A DNA stretch of 64,000 bases from Flagellimonas ochracea (GCF_009903685.1 NZ_JAAABI010000003.1:255135-319134), one strand, 5' to 3'; positions 35,145-45,426 are shown, counted from the stretch's first letter. Notes: a model not told the origin generated them from the sequence alone. Translations and numbers: made by a program.

Positions 35145-36413
35145 ATGGAAACTTATGCTACCGCTTTATTATACGCCATACCCTTTTTTGTAGCATTGGT
35201 ATTGTTTGAAGTGCTTTATGGGCACTTTGTGAAGAACCAAAAGCACAATGTTATGGATACTGTGAGCAGTTTAAGCTCTGGACTTACCAATATTGTGAAG
35301 GATTCATTGGGGTTGGCTTTGGTTTTGGTCACGTATCCCTATTTGGTTGAACACTTGGCAATTATTCAGATAGAGGCCAACTGGGCTGTTTGGTTAATAG
35401 CCTTCATCACAATTGATTTTGCCGGATATTGGAATCATAGATTGAGCCACCACATCAATATTTTTTGGAATCAACACGTAATACATCATAGCAGTGAGGA
35501 ATTTAATTTGGCTTGTGCTTTGCGACAGTCCATTTCGAATGTAATCGGCTATTTTCCAATATTGCTGCTTCCTGCCGCTTTTCTCGGAATTCCCAATGAA
35601 GTTATTGCCATATTGGCCCCAATCCATCTTTTTGCCCAATTTTGGTACCATACACAGCATATTGGCAAAATGGGATGGCTGGAATACATTATAGTCACCC
35701 CGTCCCAACATAGAGTGCATCATGCCATTAACCCAGTGTACATTGACAAAAATTTGGGGCAAATACTTTGTATTTGGGATCGTTGGTTTGGAACCTTTCA
35801 AGAAGAACTGGATGAGGTTCCGCCCCAATATGGGGTTTTGAAGCCTGCGGCAACATGGAACCCTATTCTTATCAATTTTCAACATTTTTGGAGGTTGTGT
35901 GTTGATGCCTGGCGGACAAGGAATTTGTGGGACAAGTTTCGTATTTGGTTTATGCCCACAGGCTGGCGCCCCTCAGATGTAACGGTAAAATACCCTATTT
36001 CCAAAATTGAGGACGTCTACAATTTTTCCAAGTACAAACCCGATGCCTCCTTGGGTCTGAAGGGCTATGCTATTTTTCAACTGCTGTGCAATACCGGGTT
36101 GTTACTTTTCATGTTCTTCAACTATGCCGAAATAGGGTTCAATAACCTCCTGTTCTTTGGTGGGTTTGTTTTTTTAGGGATTTATGGTTATACCAGTTTG
36201 ATGGATAGAAAACAACATGCGGTTTGGATAGAGGTATTCCGTGGAATCGCAGGATTGGTATTGATTTTTTTGACCGGTGATTGGTTCGGTATCAACACTT
36301 ATTTGGCTTTGGGCAGTTATCTGGTGGCGATATACTTCCTTATCACTATTTTTGGCGGCATCTACTTCACCTATTTTGAAAAAAACTACGTGGCTCCGAA
36401 TTTGGCTTCCTAA
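35145..36413 (+). CDS. Sterol desaturase / fatty acid hydroxylase family membrane protein
   Basis: 422 residues with about eight membrane segments. The di-iron histidine motifs of the family are intact: HRLSH, HVIHHSSE, HTQHIGK and HRVHHAIN. The C-terminal 140 residues carry extra membrane helices beyond the core, as in the alkylglycerol monooxygenase-like branch. The substrate may be a lipid of the cell envelope, but it cannot be named. Its 3' end overlaps the convergent ACBP gene by four bases. Confidence 0.9.
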   Translation: METYATALLYAIPFFVALVLFEVLYGHFVKNQKHNVMDTVSSLSSGLTNIVKDSLGLALVLVTYPYLVEHLAIIQIEANWAVWLIAFITIDFAGYWNHRLSHHINIFWNQHVIHHSSEEFNLACALRQSISNVIGYFPILLLPAAFLGIPNEVIAILAPIHLFAQFWYHTQHIGKMGWLEYIIVTPSQHRVHHAINPVYIDKNLGQILCIWDRWFGTFQEELDEVPPQYGVLKPAATWNPILINFQHFWRLCVDAWRTRNLWDKFRIWFMPTGWRPSDVTVKYPISKIEDVYNFSKYKPDASLGLKGYAIFQLLCNTGLLLFMFFNYAEIGFNNLLFFGGFVFLGIYGYTSLMDRKQHAVWIEVFRGIAGLVLIFLTGDWFGINTYLALGSYLVAIYFLITIFGGIYFTYFEKNYVAPNLAS

Positions 36414-36673
36414 AGCTTCTTTACTTCATTGTTGACCAATTCCACATAGCTCCTCATCGCATCTTCCTTGTTGATGTTTTGTGCTTGAATAAGTGCATTG
36501 GCCTTAAAGGCATTGATCAAAGGTGTTTTACTTCCTGGGTTGTTGTAATTCTGATTGGCAATCTTGTAGTAGGCATATAATTTCAATAAAAGGTCTGCAG
36601 GCAGGGGTTCGGTGTAAGAACTTACAAAGTCCACCGCTTCCCTGAATTTTTTATGTAACTCCTCATCAATCAT
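36410..36673 (-). CDS. Acyl-CoA-binding protein
   Basis: 87 residues, the size of eukaryotic ACBP. It holds the four-helix pattern with LHKKFREAVDFVSSYTEPLP, the binding segment LLKLYAYYKIANQNYN, and a C-terminal AMRSYVELVNNEVKKL. The conserved KATxGD segment is altered to NPGSKTPL, so affinity may differ. It is the last gene of the rsfS-to-psd unit, overlapping psd by eight bases; it probably buffers acyl-CoA for lipid synthesis. Confidence 0.9.
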   Translation of the reverse strand: MIDEELHKKFREAVDFVSSYTEPLPADLLLKLYAYYKIANQNYNNPGSKTPLINAFKANALIQAQNINKEDAMRSYVELVNNEVKKL

Positions 36674-37331
36674 CCTTTTTCCGAATTGAGGCTATGCAAG
36701 TTCTCGCTCCCACCACTTTTTGATTCAATTTTACGGTGATATTACAATCTAAAGGTAAAAGCAGGTCCACTCTAGAGCCAAATTTAATAAAGCCAGCATC
36801 CTGTCCTTGGGTTACTTGTTCCCCTTCTTCAGCATAGTTCACGATTCGCCTTGCCATTGCACCTGCAATTTGCCGATATCCAATTTCCCCAAATTTTGGA
36901 GTATGGATCACAACAGTGGTCCGCTCATTTTCTATGCTCGATTTGGGATGCCATGCCACCAAATATTTGCCCGGATGGTACTTGGAATAGGTCACGGTAC
37001 CGCTGGCCGCGTATCGGGTAACATGTACGTTTATAGGCGACATGAAGATGGACACTTGTCTACGACGGTCCTTGAAATATTCTGGTTCATCAACCTCTTC
37101 TATGGCCACGACCTTGCCATCCACGGGGGCCAGTATCTCATCGAAATTTGGGGTTACCAATCTTCTTGGATTCCTGAAGAACTGAAGAATCAGTATCAAC
37201 AAAACCAAGGCAAACACCTGTGTGCCTATGCGAATCCATTCCACCCCAATGTAAAATTGGGTGACGATTATCGCTGCAACTACAATGAAAAAAGTAGTAA
37301 TGATTATTTTTTGCCCCTCTCTATGAAACAT
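36666..37331 (-). CDS. psd: Phosphatidylserine decarboxylase (short, proenzyme)
   Basis: 221 residues, the short PSD-A form of Bacteroidota. Two N-terminal membrane helices (about 9-50), PVDGKVV at 69-75, the IFMSPINVHVTRYAASGTV block, and the self-cleavage site G185-S186 in FIKFGSRVDLLLP, where serine becomes the pyruvoyl group. It makes phosphatidylethanolamine from phosphatidylserine. Its start overlaps the cdsA stop by 11 bases. Confidence 0.94.
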   Translation of the reverse strand: MFHREGQKIIITTFFIVVAAIIVTQFYIGVEWIRIGTQVFALVLLILILQFFRNPRRLVTPNFDEILAPVDGKVVAIEEVDEPEYFKDRRRQVSIFMSPINVHVTRYAASGTVTYSKYHPGKYLVAWHPKSSIENERTTVVIHTPKFGEIGYRQIAGAMARRIVNYAEEGEQVTQGQDAGFIKFGSRVDLLLPLDCNITVKLNQKVVGARTCIASIRKKDD

Positions 37332-38124
37332 AGGAAAATATATTTAACACCAAATACGCAAAGGGTGCTGCGAACACCAAACTATCCAAACGGTCCCAGA
37401 TCCCTCCATGGCCCGGTAAAATGGCACCACTGTCCTTAACACCGGCCAAACGCTTGAATTTTGACTCTAACAAATCTCCCAAACCACCTGCAATTACAAT
37501 AACTACAGCGAGTATCATCCATTGAAATAGGGTTAATATGGGTTCGTAGCCTGCCAAAAAGTAAGCCGTCAGCAATGCAAAAATAAGACCTCCCAGAGAA
37601 CCTTCAATGGTTTTTTTTGGGGAAACTGCAGGATATAGTTTAGTTCGGCCCAAGGTTCTTCCGACCAAATAGGCAAAAGTGTCGTTCACCCATATCAAAA
37701 TAAAAATTCCCATAATCAGGATTTTTGCGAAACTATCCTGCTCGTAAGGAATCATAGTAAGGAAAATACAGCCACCACCAATGTAGAGTAGGCCAATGAC
37801 GAATTTTTGAACATCACTGAATTTTCTTGGCTTTTTTGAAAATAAAAATGTGATCAGGGACATATTGACACCTAGGGTCAGTAGCATCAAAAGGGTGATG
37901 GGCAACTCATCCTCCACTAGATAAATATAGGCCCACCAAAGCATCAAATAGGCTAAAAAAATATAATAGCCCTTCAACCGAACTATTCTTTTGAATTCAT
38001 ATAGACAGGCCAGGCCAAAGGCCATAAAAAGAAAATCGAATGCATCTGAACTTAAAAAAACAGACCCCAAAAGGAGTACCACATAAATGACGCCTGTTAA
38101 CGAGCGCCTGAGAATTTCTTTCAT
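37321..38124 (-). CDS. cdsA: Phosphatidate cytidylyltransferase
   Basis: 267 residues with about eight membrane helices. The CdsA signature is complete near the C-terminus: the WVNDTFAYLVGRTLGRTKLY segment, SPKKTIEGSLGG, GGLGDLLESKFKRLAGVKDSG and PGHGGIWDRLDS. It makes CDP-diacylglycerol, the precursor of all phospholipids. It lies four bases after the LUD gene and overlaps psd, so two consecutive branches of phospholipid synthesis are coupled. Confidence 0.96.
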   Translation of the reverse strand: MKEILRRSLTGVIYVVLLLGSVFLSSDAFDFLFMAFGLACLYEFKRIVRLKGYYIFLAYLMLWWAYIYLVEDELPITLLMLLTLGVNMSLITFLFSKKPRKFSDVQKFVIGLLYIGGGCIFLTMIPYEQDSFAKILIMGIFILIWVNDTFAYLVGRTLGRTKLYPAVSPKKTIEGSLGGLIFALLTAYFLAGYEPILTLFQWMILAVVIVIAGGLGDLLESKFKRLAGVKDSGAILPGHGGIWDRLDSLVFAAPFAYLVLNIFSYVS

Positions 38125-38128
38125 GGGG

Positions 38129-38737
38129 TTAGTAATCTTCTAGGAGCAAAAGATATACATTTTTTGAGGCACTTCCATAGGAAAGGAAATCATTTTTGTT
38201 TTCGGGGCTGGGCTGAAAGTGCTTCAATGTGGTAATGTTGTTCGGGATGTTCTTCTGGTACTTTTCTTTTATCACTTTCAATGCTTCACTGATGGAATCG
38301 ACCAGTTGGCTCGTAGTGGCAAATACAATAAGATTGGAGGGCAGCTCGTCCAATTTCTTTTCTTTTATTTGGTTGGAGCAGACCAGAATGGAGCCGTTAT
38401 GTGCTATAAGATGTTCGCAGGTTGTGAAAAAGATATCACTGTCCTGCCTATTTTGGGTAAAGGAAATGTTTTCTGATGCAAATCTACTTTCCAATCTGAA
38501 ATCCAACGAATAGAAAACCTGGTTTTGCCAATTGTTCTCGGAAATGATATTCTGTAGGGCCTCGGAAACTTCGGAGAAATCTTCACAGTATATAAACTTG
38601 CCGCCATTTTTTTTGAAGTAAATGGTAAACTTCTCATCCACTGGAATTTTTAGGTCAGGCATGTGCTCTCCACGAGTCTCCACAGTTTCCTTAGAAACCC
38701 TTTTACCACCACCGAAAAGCTTACCAAAAATTCCCAT
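38129..38737 (-). CDS. LUD-domain (LutC-like) protein
   Basis: 202 residues. The LUD/YkgG fold is suggested by KNGGKFIYCEDFSEVSEALQ, DSDIFFTTCEHLIAHNGSIL, and SNLIVFATTSQLVDSISEAL. The lactate-utilisation motifs of LutC are not all clear, and lutA/lutB are absent, so a role in lactate use is doubtful. In flavobacteria the gene usually sits between ftsH and cdsA, as here. A solitary LUD protein of unknown function is the safest description. Confidence 0.78.
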   Translation of the reverse strand: MGIFGKLFGGGKRVSKETVETRGEHMPDLKIPVDEKFTIYFKKNGGKFIYCEDFSEVSEALQNIISENNWQNQVFYSLDFRLESRFASENISFTQNRQDSDIFFTTCEHLIAHNGSILVCSNQIKEKKLDELPSNLIVFATTSQLVDSISEALKVIKEKYQKNIPNNITTLKHFQPSPENKNDFLSYGSASKNVYLLLLEDY

Positions 38738-38787
38738 TGATGTTTTTAAGAACTTTTATTCATTAAATGCGACTTATTTGAAGTGAA

Positions 38788-40728
38788 TTATTCCGCAGTT
38801 TCCAACTCTTCTTTTTCAAAAGGTCTTTTGCCAAAGATTTTTTCTAAATCATCTTTAAATATAACCTCTTTTTCCAATAACCTTTCTGCCAGTTCAGTAA
38901 GCTTATCTTTATTTGCTTCCAATAATTTAATGGCCCGATGGTATTCTTTTTCAATCATTTTTGATATTTCCATATCAATTGTTTGGGCCGTTTCTTCGCT
39001 GTAAGGTTTGGTGAACCCGTACTCGTTCTGTCCCGAGGAATCATAATACGTGATATTGCCCAATTTATCATTCAGCCCATAAATGGTGACCATGGCCCTT
39101 GCTTGTTTGGTCACTTTTTCCAAATCGCTCAGCGCACCCGTCGAAATTTTATTGAAAATGACCTTTTCGGCGGCCCTTCCCCCCATAGTGGCGCACATTT
39201 CGTCCAACATTTGCTCTGGGCGTACAATAAGTCGCTCTTCTGGTAAATACCATGCAGCCCCCAGAGATTGTCCACGGGGTACTATGGTAACTTTTACCAA
39301 AGGTGCTGCATGCTCCAGCATCCAGCTTACCGTGGCGTGTCCCGCTTCATGAAAGGCAATGGTTTTCTTCTCTTCGGGAGTAATGATTTTATTTTTCTTT
39401 TCGAGTCCACCGACAATCCTATCGACGGCATCCAAAAAATCCTGTTTGCCCACCGCCTTTTTCTCTTTTCTGGCTGCAATCAGGGCTGCTTCGTTACATA
39501 CATTCGCAATGTCGGCACCGGAGAAACCGGGTGTTTGCTTTGCAAGAAAATCCAAATCTAGCGTTTCTGCAGTTTTTATTGGGCGTAAATGCACCTCAAA
39601 GATTTCTTTTCGCTCTCTAAGGTCTGGAAGATCCACATAGATTTGACGGTCAAATCGACCGGCACGCATCAATGCTTTGTCCAACACATCGGCCCTGTTG
39701 GTCGCCGCCAACACAATTACGTTGGTATTGGTGCCAAAACCGTCCATTTCGGTCAACAGTTGATTGAGGGTGTTTTCACGTTCATCATTGGAGCCTGTAA
39801 AGTTGTTTTTTCCCCGAGCTCGTCCAATGGCGTCAATCTCATCAATAAATATGATGGCAGGGGATTTGTCCTTGGCCTGTTTGAACAGGTCACGTACCCT
39901 AGAAGCACCCACACCTACGAACATTTCCACAAAATCAGAACCTGAAAGCGAAAAGAAGGGAACTTTGGCTTCGCCGGCAACGGCCTTTGCCAATAGTGTT
40001 TTACCAGTTCCCGGAGGCCCTACCAACAAGGCGCCTTTAGGAATTTTGCCCCCGAGTGAGGTGTATTTATCCGGATTTTTGAGGAATTCCACAATTTCTT
40101 GTACTTCCTCTTTGGCTCCTTCCAGTCCTGCAACATCTTTAAAAGAGGTGCGAGTATCTGTTTTTTCGTCAAACAGCTTGGCCTTGGATTTTCCAATGTT
40201 AAAAATTTGACCACCAGCGCCTCCTCCGGCCCCACCAGACATCCGTCTCATGAGATAAATCCAAATGCCTATGATCAGTGCAAAAGGGAGCAAGGAAAGC
40301 AGGAGTTCACCGAGTACGTTTGATTCTGTGTCGAAATCAACGATGGTATCTAGGTTGTTCTCCTTTTTTATGGTATTGATTTCGTCCTCAAAGTTTTGAA
40401 GGTCACCATAATCCAAGATATATTGGGGGATTTTCCCTGCTGAGAAATTAAAAGGTTTCTCTGCAACATCCTTATGAACATCTTTCTGTAAAGCTTCTTC
40501 CGTTAAGAAGACCTTTGCCTGTCTGGTATTGGTGATAATGAGTATTTCAGCAATATCCCCGTTTCTCAGAAACTCTTGCAGTTCTGAGGTGGTAGTTTTT
40601 TCAGTGCTTGACAAACTACTTCCACCAAAGAATTGGAAGCCAATAATCAAGGCAATGACCACACCATAGACCCACCAGGAGCTAAAACGAGGTTTTTTCG
40701 GAGTATTCGAATTGTTTTCTTTTGCCAT
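38788..40728 (-). CDS. ftsH: ATP-dependent zinc metalloprotease FtsH
   Basis: 646 residues from the ATG at 40728. Two membrane helices (about 17-34 and 139-160), AAA module with Walker A GPPGTGKT at 237-244, Walker B FIDEID at 294-299, SRH region, and the zinc site HEAGH at 460-464. It degrades misfolded and regulatory membrane proteins, and in E. coli controls lipopolysaccharide synthesis via LpxC. It is five bases after rsfS and upstream of the lipid genes. The longer frame to 40782 overlaps rsfS and is not needed. Confidence 0.97.
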   Translation of the reverse strand: MAKENNSNTPKKPRFSSWWVYGVVIALIIGFQFFGGSSLSSTEKTTTSELQEFLRNGDIAEILIITNTRQAKVFLTEEALQKDVHKDVAEKPFNFSAGKIPQYILDYGDLQNFEDEINTIKKENNLDTIVDFDTESNVLGELLLSLLPFALIIGIWIYLMRRMSGGAGGGAGGQIFNIGKSKAKLFDEKTDTRTSFKDVAGLEGAKEEVQEIVEFLKNPDKYTSLGGKIPKGALLVGPPGTGKTLLAKAVAGEAKVPFFSLSGSDFVEMFVGVGASRVRDLFKQAKDKSPAIIFIDEIDAIGRARGKNNFTGSNDERENTLNQLLTEMDGFGTNTNVIVLAATNRADVLDKALMRAGRFDRQIYVDLPDLRERKEIFEVHLRPIKTAETLDLDFLAKQTPGFSGADIANVCNEAALIAARKEKKAVGKQDFLDAVDRIVGGLEKKNKIITPEEKKTIAFHEAGHATVSWMLEHAAPLVKVTIVPRGQSLGAAWYLPEERLIVRPEQMLDEMCATMGGRAAEKVIFNKISTGALSDLEKVTKQARAMVTIYGLNDKLGNITYYDSSGQNEYGFTKPYSEETAQTIDMEISKMIEKEYHRAIKLLEANKDKLTELAERLLEKEVIFKDDLEKIFGKRPFEKEELETAE

Positions 40729-40733
40729 TTTTT

Positions 40734-41111
40734 TTAAGAATTGTAGCTGCTCTCCACCATGGTGACCTTGGCATCTCCCCAAAGTCCTTCAATGTCGTAG
40801 AATTCCCTAATATGTTTTTGAAATACATGTACCACGACATTTACATAATCCATCAGTACCCATTCCGCATTTTCGGAACCTTCTATGTGCCAAGGTTTGT
40901 CGTGGATGGCCTTACTGACCGTTTTTTGGATGGATGATATGATAGCGTTTACATGCGTATTGGAAGTACCATTGCAGATAATGAAGTAATCACAGACCGT
41001 ATTTTCAATTTCCCTAAGATCAAGTAGATTGACATCTACCCCTTTAACTTCCTCTATCCCGTCTAAAATTAAGGCAATTAGCTCATCTGCACTAGCTTTC
41101 GTTTTCTGCAT
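40734..41111 (-). CDS. rsfS: Ribosome silencing factor
   Basis: 125 residues, Iojap/RsfS family. It binds ribosomal protein uL14 and blocks subunit joining under starvation. Signature segments are DYFIICNGTSNTHVNAIISS, GSENAEWVLMDYVNVVVHVF, and FYDIEGLWGDAK. It heads a minus-strand unit with ftsH, LUD, cdsA, psd and ACBP. Confidence 0.95.
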   Translation of the reverse strand: MQKTKASADELIALILDGIEEVKGVDVNLLDLREIENTVCDYFIICNGTSNTHVNAIISSIQKTVSKAIHDKPWHIEGSENAEWVLMDYVNVVVHVFQKHIREFYDIEGLWGDAKVTMVESSYNS

Positions 41112-41130
41112 TCAAAAATTTTAGTTTTTA

Positions 41131-41138
41131 CAAAGTTA
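41131..41138 (-). promoter_or_regulatory. -7 box of the rsfS-ftsH-lipid operon
   Basis: Minus strand TAACTTTG, exact consensus, 19 bases before the rsfS ATG at 41111. Confidence 0.5.
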
Positions 41139-41193
41139 TATTTTTTTTGTTTTCTTAGCCCCAGATTTTAACATATCAATAAAGCCTACCACA

Positions 41194-41937
41194 TTGGGAG
41201 AACACTTTCAAATAATCAAACTTGATGCCACGGACTCCACGAACCAGTATTTAAAGAATTTGGTTGTGACGAAACCCCTTGAAGATTATACTGTGGTCAT
41301 AACGCCCAATCAGCTTAAAGGTAGAGGTCAGATGGGTTCGCAATGGCAATCTGAGGCTGGTAAAAACCTAACATTCAGTTTTTTAAAAAAATTTGATGCG
41401 CTAAGGGTAGAACACCAGTTTAATTTGAACATCTGTGCTTCGTTAACAATCTGCGAGGTTCTTGGGCTACACGGAGTTCCTAATTTAAAAGTGAAATGGC
41501 CAAACGACATTATGTCAGGTTCCTCTAAGATATGTGGTATATTGATAGAAAACATGCTCAGGGGTCGTTATGTGAGCTATTCGATAATTGGTATTGGGTT
41601 AAATGTGAACCAGACTTCGTTCCAAAATTTGGAAAAGGCATCTTCCTTGAAATCATTGGTGGGCAAATCTTTTGATTTGGATGATCTATTGCATGATGTC
41701 ATGAGGCAACTGAAACACCATTTTAGCGAAATTGAAACAAAAACGGTGACCCAAATGTTGCCGGCTTATGAACGTTTGCTTTTCCGAAAGGACAAACCCT
41801 CCACATTCAAGGACAATGAGGGTGCAGTTTTTATGGGTTTTATAAGAAGAATTGCACCTAATGGCAAACTAGTAGTGGAATTGGAGGATTCCAAAATTAG
41901 AGAATTTGACCTGAAACAAGTTACACTATTGTACTAA
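41194..41937 (+). CDS. birA: Biotin--[acetyl-CoA-carboxylase] ligase
   Basis: 247 residues, apparently from a TTG at 41194; no ATG is available in frame, and the next codon upstream of similar quality is ATA. It is the monofunctional class I ligase without a DNA-binding domain, so it does not repress biotin genes. Motifs: LDATDSTNQYLKN, the biotinyl-AMP loop GRGQMGSQWQSEAGKNL, KWPNDIM and GICILIEN-like GILIEN, IGIGLNVN. It attaches biotin to carboxylases. It is divergent from rsfS. Confidence 0.92.
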   Translation: MGEHFQIIKLDATDSTNQYLKNLVVTKPLEDYTVVITPNQLKGRGQMGSQWQSEAGKNLTFSFLKKFDALRVEHQFNLNICASLTICEVLGLHGVPNLKVKWPNDIMSGSSKICGILIENMLRGRYVSYSIIGIGLNVNQTSFQNLEKASSLKSLVGKSFDLDDLLHDVMRQLKHHFSEIETKTVTQMLPAYERLLFRKDKPSTFKDNEGAVFMGFIRRIAPNGKLVVELEDSKIREFDLKQVTLLY

Positions 41938-41938
41938 G

Positions 41939-42331
41939 CTAGATTTTATCCATATTGGACGATAGAGTCTCCATGAAGTTGGTTATGGGCGATTTTATCA
42001 TCATGGCCATCATGGCATTGAACTGCCCCTCGAAACTAAGGGCCACTTCGCTCTCATTTTCACTAAGGGCCGTAATATCACCAGTTAAGGTAAATGGCAA
42101 TTTATCACTGGCCGCGCCCAGAACCACTTTCTCGTTGGGGTACTGTTCTTTTAGCTGCAAAACGATTTCCGGCATCCCTTTGAGCGCAAATTTGAACGTT
42201 TTTTCATCCAATACTTCAAATTTGTCAATATTGTCGGGCATTAGGGTTTCAAAGTTTTTGATTTCAGTTAAAAATTCAAATACTTCTTTGTCGCTTTTGG
42301 CTACTTTCTTTTTAGAGGCTTCGATGTGCAT
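41939..42331 (-). CDS. SRPBCC/START-like small protein
   Basis: 130 residues. The pattern (EVFEFLTEIKNFETLMPDNI, FALKGMPEIVLQLKEQYPN, then TLTGDITALSENESEVALSF and a long C-terminal helix) matches the helix-grip fold of the SRPBCC superfamily, which binds hydrophobic ligands. No ligand can be assigned. It follows pyrE after nine bases and probably shares its transcript; the association with pyrE is common in flavobacteria. Confidence 0.85.
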   Translation of the reverse strand: MHIEASKKKVAKSDKEVFEFLTEIKNFETLMPDNIDKFEVLDEKTFKFALKGMPEIVLQLKEQYPNEKVVLGAASDKLPFTLTGDITALSENESEVALSFEGQFNAMMAMMIKSPITNFMETLSSNMDKI

Positions 42332-42340
42332 TATGTTATA

Positions 42341-42979
42341 TTATTTCCACTCTTGCGGATTCGACTTCCATTGCAAAAGGGTTTGTAATTGTGATTCTTT
42401 GATATAATGAGTTTCAGAGGCTTGCTCGATTAAATGTTCATAATCGGATAGTGTGTGGAGTTCCACTCCTTCTTCTTCAAAATTGGAAGTGGCAATCGGA
42501 AATCCGTACGTGAAAATGGCAATCATACCTTTTACGTTGGCATTTTGTGCCCTTAGTGCCCTTACTGCATTTAAGCTACTTTTCCCGGTGCTGATGAGAT
42601 CTTCAATAACCACTACGTTCTGACCAGCTTGAAGATATCCTTCAATTTGGTTCTGTCTTCCATGGGACTTTGCCTCAGGCCGCACATATATGAAGGGTAA
42701 TCCAAGAGCTTCTGCCACCAAAATTCCAATGCCAATGGCACCAGTGGCGACCCCAGCGATTACATCGGGTTTTCCGTATAGCGTTTCCACTTGTTTGGCC
42801 ATTTCCTCCCGAACAAAATTCCTTATCTCTGGATAAGAGAGCATAATTCTGTTATCGCAATAAATTGGCGATTTCCAGCCAGAAGCCCACGTAAATGGAT
42901 TTTCGGGTTCCAACTTAATTGCATTAATTTGCAGCAGTAGTTCGGCAGTTTTTTTTGCTGTTCCCTTCTCTAAAACCAT
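42341..42979 (-). CDS. pyrE: Orotate phosphoribosyltransferase
   Basis: 212 residues. It makes OMP from orotate and PRPP. PRPP-binding motif [18 protein letters not shown], with the catalytic flexible loop [15 protein letters not shown] upstream. The start codon lies four bases from a perfect -7 box, so the mRNA is expected to be leaderless. The gene is divergent from the NUDIX gene, whose start codon lies inside the pyrE promoter box. Confidence 0.96.
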   Translation of the reverse strand: MVLEKGTAKKTAELLLQINAIKLEPENPFTWASGWKSPIYCDNRIMLSYPEIRNFVREEMAKQVETLYGKPDVIAGVATGAIGIGILVAEALGLPFIYVRPEAKSHGRQNQIEGYLQAGQNVVVIEDLISTGKSSLNAVRALRAQNANVKGMIAIFTYGFPIATSNFEEEGVELHTLSDYEHLIEQASETHYIKESQLQTLLQWKSNPQEWK

Positions 42980-42983
42980 TGCG

Positions 42984-42991
42984 CAAATGTA
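42984..42991 (-). promoter_or_regulatory. -7 box of pyrE, adjacent to its start codon and overlapping the NUDIX start
   Basis: Minus strand TACATTTG followed by CGCA and the ATG at 42979. The same bases contain the plus-strand ATG of the NUDIX gene at 42987. Confidence 0.6.
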
Positions 42992-43586
42992 TGAAGTTTT
43001 TGTTAATGAATCTCAACTGATCTTAACGAACAAACGACCTAAAAAATCCAATGGACATCTTTTTTCCATGGATGGTGATTCCATTTTGAAGGCCATAGAT
43101 TCTTTGGCCAAGGGAAAGCTTGAAAAGGCATACTTGTATCATCCCGATGAAGACAAAATATTGGATATTTTCATGCACAAGATTCCGGTTGCGGTTGCCG
43201 GGGGAGGTTTTGTAACCAATAAAAAGGGAAAGATACTTTTTATTTTTAGGAATGGCAGATGGGACTTGCCCAAAGGGAAAGTTGATAAAGGGGAATCCAT
43301 TGAAGATGCCGCTATAAGGGAGGTTGAGGAGGAAACCGGGGTGAAGGGACTTAAAATTGAAAAATTTTTAAGAACCACTTATCACATTTTTAGAAGAAAT
43401 GGGGAATATAGACTGAAGCAGACACATTGGTTCGCAATGTCCACTAAGTTTAAGGGAAAATTAGTGGCAGAAAAGTCTGAGGGTATCAAGAAGGTGAAGT
43501 GGAAAGGTCCAAAAAAAACCAAAAAGGCGTTGAAGAAATCATACCACAACATTAAAATATTGTTTGATGATCGGCCTAGCTCTTGA
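42987..43586 (+). CDS. NUDIX hydrolase
   Basis: 199 residues. The Nudix box GX5EX7REUXEEXGU is exact at residues 97-119 (GKVDKGES onwards, REVEEETGV). An 80-residue N-terminal extension ([18 protein letters not shown]) is a feature of the flavobacterial NUDIX proteins found beside pyrE. It hydrolyses a nucleoside diphosphate linked to another group; the substrate is unknown. No intergenic space is left for its promoter, so transcription must start within pyrE. Its end overlaps the convergent M14 gene by 11 bases. Confidence 0.92.
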   Translation: MYEVFVNESQLILTNKRPKKSNGHLFSMDGDSILKAIDSLAKGKLEKAYLYHPDEDKILDIFMHKIPVAVAGGGFVTNKKGKILFIFRNGRWDLPKGKVDKGESIEDAAIREVEEETGVKGLKIEKFLRTTYHIFRRNGEYRLKQTHWFAMSTKFKGKLVAEKSEGIKKVKWKGPKKTKKALKKSYHNIKILFDDRPSS

Positions 43587-45381
43587 CCAAAATTCCTGCC
43601 GCTTCGCTTCCCTTGCCAATACGATAAACGGGATAATTACGGTAGGCGCTTTCCAAATATTTGGAATGTTGGTAAATCCAATCCAATTGCGCATACCAAT
43701 TTTGTGCGAACTCAAAATCGGATTCTTTCTTATTCAAAAACGATTGTAGCAATACCGAATCTTTTTGAAGCATTTTCAATGCCAAATCTTCAAAAACATA
43801 GGGTGAAAATCCTTCTTTCCGCTGCAGAACGGTATCAAAAAAGTTCCAGTTAAAAAAAGAATCCACACCTTGGGGCTCCAATGTTTCCAATAAATACCTA
43901 ATGCCGGGTTGATTGGTTGGGATGACAAGGTCACCGACCCTGAATTTGATATCTCGGATATGTTTTTCAACCGTAGTGTTGTAATGCAGGTAATGGCCTT
44001 CATAGGGCATTTTTCGAGTTTCGAAATCGGCTATCCTGTAAGATTCCACGGTAAGCACCGTATCCTGTTGCAATGCTGTGTATTCAATCTGATTGGCATC
44101 CAACCGTTCCACAATTTTGTGCCATCCTTGTTTGAGGATATATGCTTCGGGAATCTGAACGGTATCAACAGGCACAAAATAGTTGTAATAGGTCGTTTCC
44201 TTGGTAAAAGGTTTGGAACGATCATATTTCAGTCTTGGCCATCCAGTGACATCACTCTCTAGTTGCTCTGCTTCATAACCTTTAAAGTTGAGTGTGGATG
44301 TTTTTGTACTGTCCACTTTCCAGTTGAAATAATATTCGGAAAGGGCAAGATTATCATTCAAAGTCTCCTCGCGCAAGGATTTAATTGTTTTATAGTCTTC
44401 TTCCACAACTTCCATTAGGCTATGCATTAATTGATAGGTGCCCTCCACGCGTTGCTTGTATGGTTTGAGCATATGTGTTTCCACCATAAGGCCCAGGGTG
44501 TTCCAAAGTGTGGCATATCCTGTGGAATATCGGGGATGGTCCAAAAACTGACTGAAACCATACTCAGGAGGTCTATTGAAGACATTTACATATGGGGTGA
44601 TGTCCCACCCGTTATCCATAAGGGACGACTCAAGGTTGGGTCTAAATTCTTGGTTCAGATATTTGCCAAGCTCGCCACCCATTTTGTTGTGCTGTGTGAA
44701 CAAGTGTGTCAGGGAATACTGATAATCAGCACCATTGCTCACGTGGTTTTCCACAAAAACATCGGGTTTGACTGTATGGAAAATTTGGGTGAAGGTTTTG
44801 GCATTTTTGGAATCGAGTTTAACAAAATCCCGATTTAAGTCATAATTCTGTGCATTTCCCCGAAAACCATATTCCGAAGGTCCATTTTGGTTTACCCGAG
44901 TAGTGGAATTTCTGTTGAGAGCCCCTCCCACATTGTAAATGGGTATGGTTACCAAAATGGTGTTTTTTGGACGCTCCAAAATTTTTGTGGCCAAATCACG
45001 GTAGAGTAGCATAGTGGCATCAATACCGTCACTTTCACCAGGGTGGATTCCATTGTTGATCAGTATTATAGCCTTTTCTTGGCGGACATGATCAAGGTTA
45101 AAATCACCATCTGGATTAAAGGTGACCATATGCAAGGGATACCCACTATCCGTTTCTCCAATAGTCTGAATATTTATTTCTGGAAAGTCTTGAGCCAGTT
45201 TTTTGTAATAGGTTATGGCATCTTCATAGGTTGCCGTTTCTTTTTTGTTCGAAACTTCATAAAATGTTTGGTAAGACGAAGTGGCATCTTGAGTTGTTGT
45301 TTCGCAGGATATTAACAGGGGCAACAACAAAAGGGGGATAATATATTTCAAGATAGTAGGTTGATAAATGGGGGAATACAT
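43576..45381 (-). CDS. M14 family zinc carboxypeptidase, lipoprotein
   Basis: 601 residues from the ATG at 45381 (a TTG immediately before is also possible). A lipoprotein signal with lipobox LLIS-C ends near residue 26, so the enzyme is anchored to a membrane on the periplasmic side or surface. Zinc ligands His113 and Glu116 lie in [10 protein letters not shown]; the third ligand is probably the His of [13 protein letters not shown]. The C-terminal part has beta-rich segments of unknown role. Peptide trimming outside the cell is the likely task. It lies 42 bases after the response regulator. Confidence 0.9.
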   Translation of the reverse strand: MYSPIYQPTILKYIIPLLLLPLLISCETTTQDATSSYQTFYEVSNKKETATYEDAITYYKKLAQDFPEINIQTIGETDSGYPLHMVTFNPDGDFNLDHVRQEKAIILINNGIHPGESDGIDATMLLYRDLATKILERPKNTILVTIPIYNVGGALNRNSTTRVNQNGPSEYGFRGNAQNYDLNRDFVKLDSKNAKTFTQIFHTVKPDVFVENHVSNGADYQYSLTHLFTQHNKMGGELGKYLNQEFRPNLESSLMDNGWDITPYVNVFNRPPEYGFSQFLDHPRYSTGYATLWNTLGLMVETHMLKPYKQRVEGTYQLMHSLMEVVEEDYKTIKSLREETLNDNLALSEYYFNWKVDSTKTSTLNFKGYEAEQLESDVTGWPRLKYDRSKPFTKETTYYNYFVPVDTVQIPEAYILKQGWHKIVERLDANQIEYTALQQDTVLTVESYRIADFETRKMPYEGHYLHYNTTVEKHIRDIKFRVGDLVIPTNQPGIRYLLETLEPQGVDSFFNWNFFDTVLQRKEGFSPYVFEDLALKMLQKDSVLLQSFLNKKESDFEFAQNWYAQLDWIYQHSKYLESAYRNYPVYRIGKGSEAAGILVKS

Positions 45382-45426
45382 CAAAATAAATGTTCTTTCT
45401 TGAAGTAAAAATAGGGAATATTGCGG

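Noticed and set aside
35394-35885. 163-codon frame antisense to the sterol desaturase gene
   Set aside because: The sense frame has all histidine motifs of the family; the antisense product shows no recognisable features.
39764-40210. 148-codon frame antisense to ftsH
   Set aside because: It mirrors the strongly conserved AAA domain of ftsH, has no signal of its own and no domain; typical shadow frame of a conserved gene.
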